A stretch of DNA of 64,000 bases, from NCBI RefSeq assembly GCF_004564235.1, contig NZ_SOMN01000010.1, positions 79,134 to 143,133 of the forward strand, given 5' to 3'. The translations under genes and the position numbers were made by a program. Shown piece after piece: positions 63,891 through 64,000 of the stretch. The number at the start of each line of letters is the position of its first letter. Within the stretch, counting starts at the first letter, position 1. Under the pieces are notes generated by a model that had not been told where the DNA came from, searched no databases, and saw only the letters and a program-made list of their open reading frames with translations. The DNA comes from Cohnella luojiensis (GTDB lineage Bacteria; Bacillota; Bacilli; Paenibacillales; Paenibacillaceae).

Positions 63891-64000
63891 TTGAGACACA
63901 GGAGCGTGATAAATAAGTTATAATAAAACCATGGAAAAACGGAACCGATACACCCCAGAGTTTAAAACGAAGGTTGTGCTGGAGGTCTTGCAGGAAGAGC
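63891..64000 (+). mobile_element. IS3-family insertion sequence, left end (cut by window edge)
   Basis: A transposase OrfA start is followed to the right edge. The TGAGACACAGGAGCGTG stretch beginning about 63891 is a possible terminal repeat; the other end is outside the window, so the boundary is provisional. Confidence 0.6.
63931..64000 (+). CDS. IS3-family transposase OrfA, N-terminal fragment (cut by window edge)
   Basis: The first 23 residues, MEKRNRYTPEFKTKVVLEVL plus QEE, match the start of OrfA helix-turn-helix proteins of IS3-family elements (xYTPEFKxKVVLExL). The rest is beyond the window. It is oriented opposite to the polysaccharide cluster. Confidence 0.82.
   Translation, partial: MEKRNRYTPEFKTKVVLEVLQEE

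Overview
The window comes from an endospore-forming Gram-positive bacterium of the Paenibacillaceae (Paenibacillus/Cohnella type; genus inferred, not proven). Evidence: an H-type spore protein gene, remnants of a GerA germinant receptor, HrcA/CIRCE control of groESL, strong AGGAGG-type ribosome sites with frequent TTG/GTG starts, T-box leaders, and gene order matching the Bacillus subtilis ydi region (thiL-tsaE-tsaB-rimI-tsaD / ydiF / moaC / tatA-tatC / groES-groEL). No rRNA, tRNA or CRISPR array was found.

Layout. 0-8 kb: an AraC regulator cut by the window edge with a Gfo/Idh/MocA oxidoreductase, a polar amino-acid ABC importer divergent from an M20 amidohydrolase, an HxlR regulator, an aldo/keto reductase, a YmaF-like His-rich protein, and a CheX-like protein behind a cyclic-di-GMP riboswitch. 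8-18 kb: the conserved housekeeping block groEL-groES (CIRCE), a chemoreceptor, tatC-tatA, molybdenum-cofactor genes, 5-formyl-THF cyclo-ligase and the ABC-F protein YdiF. Downstream of ydiF lies a dense DnaA-box cluster, then a 51-bp tandem repeat array. 18.7-34.7 kb: an accessory stretch separating ydiF from tsaD: a methyltransferase, leuA behind two tandem T-boxes, and a fructan locus (fructokinase, two GH32 enzymes, sugar ABC importer, LacI regulator) littered with broken copies of GH32, fructokinase, AraC and GerA/GerAB genes. 34.7-38.7 kb: the overlapping tsaD-rimI-tsaB-tsaE-thiL operon.

38.7-51.9 kb: mixed single genes, including a CAP-domain secreted protein followed by a second 51-bp repeat array, sspH, non-homologous end-joining genes split into ku, a LigD-type ligase and a LigD-type polymerase, an orphan thermolysin-type propeptide, an ArsB/NhaD transporter, cardiolipin synthase, an M23 peptidase and a bactofilin.

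52-56.4 kb is the most interesting region: a translationally coupled operon encoding an HPr-kinase-like protein, a PqqD/RRE protein, an S24/S26 peptidase, a peptide-type ABC exporter and a DUF1854 protein. It is headed by an unlisted 45-residue precursor with a lasso-like leader (Y-x-x-P), a Gly-Ser repeat core and a KKPKKKWW tail. The lasso cyclase (asparagine-synthetase homologue) and the transglutaminase-type B2 peptidase are absent. This looks like a lasso-derived but cyclase-free, probably phosphorylated, RiPP system.

56.5-64 kb: an exopolysaccharide cluster (UDP-glucuronate decarboxylase-like epimerase, mannose-1-phosphate guanylyltransferase, four glycosyltransferases, a truncated acyltransferase) entered at the right edge by an IS3-family element.
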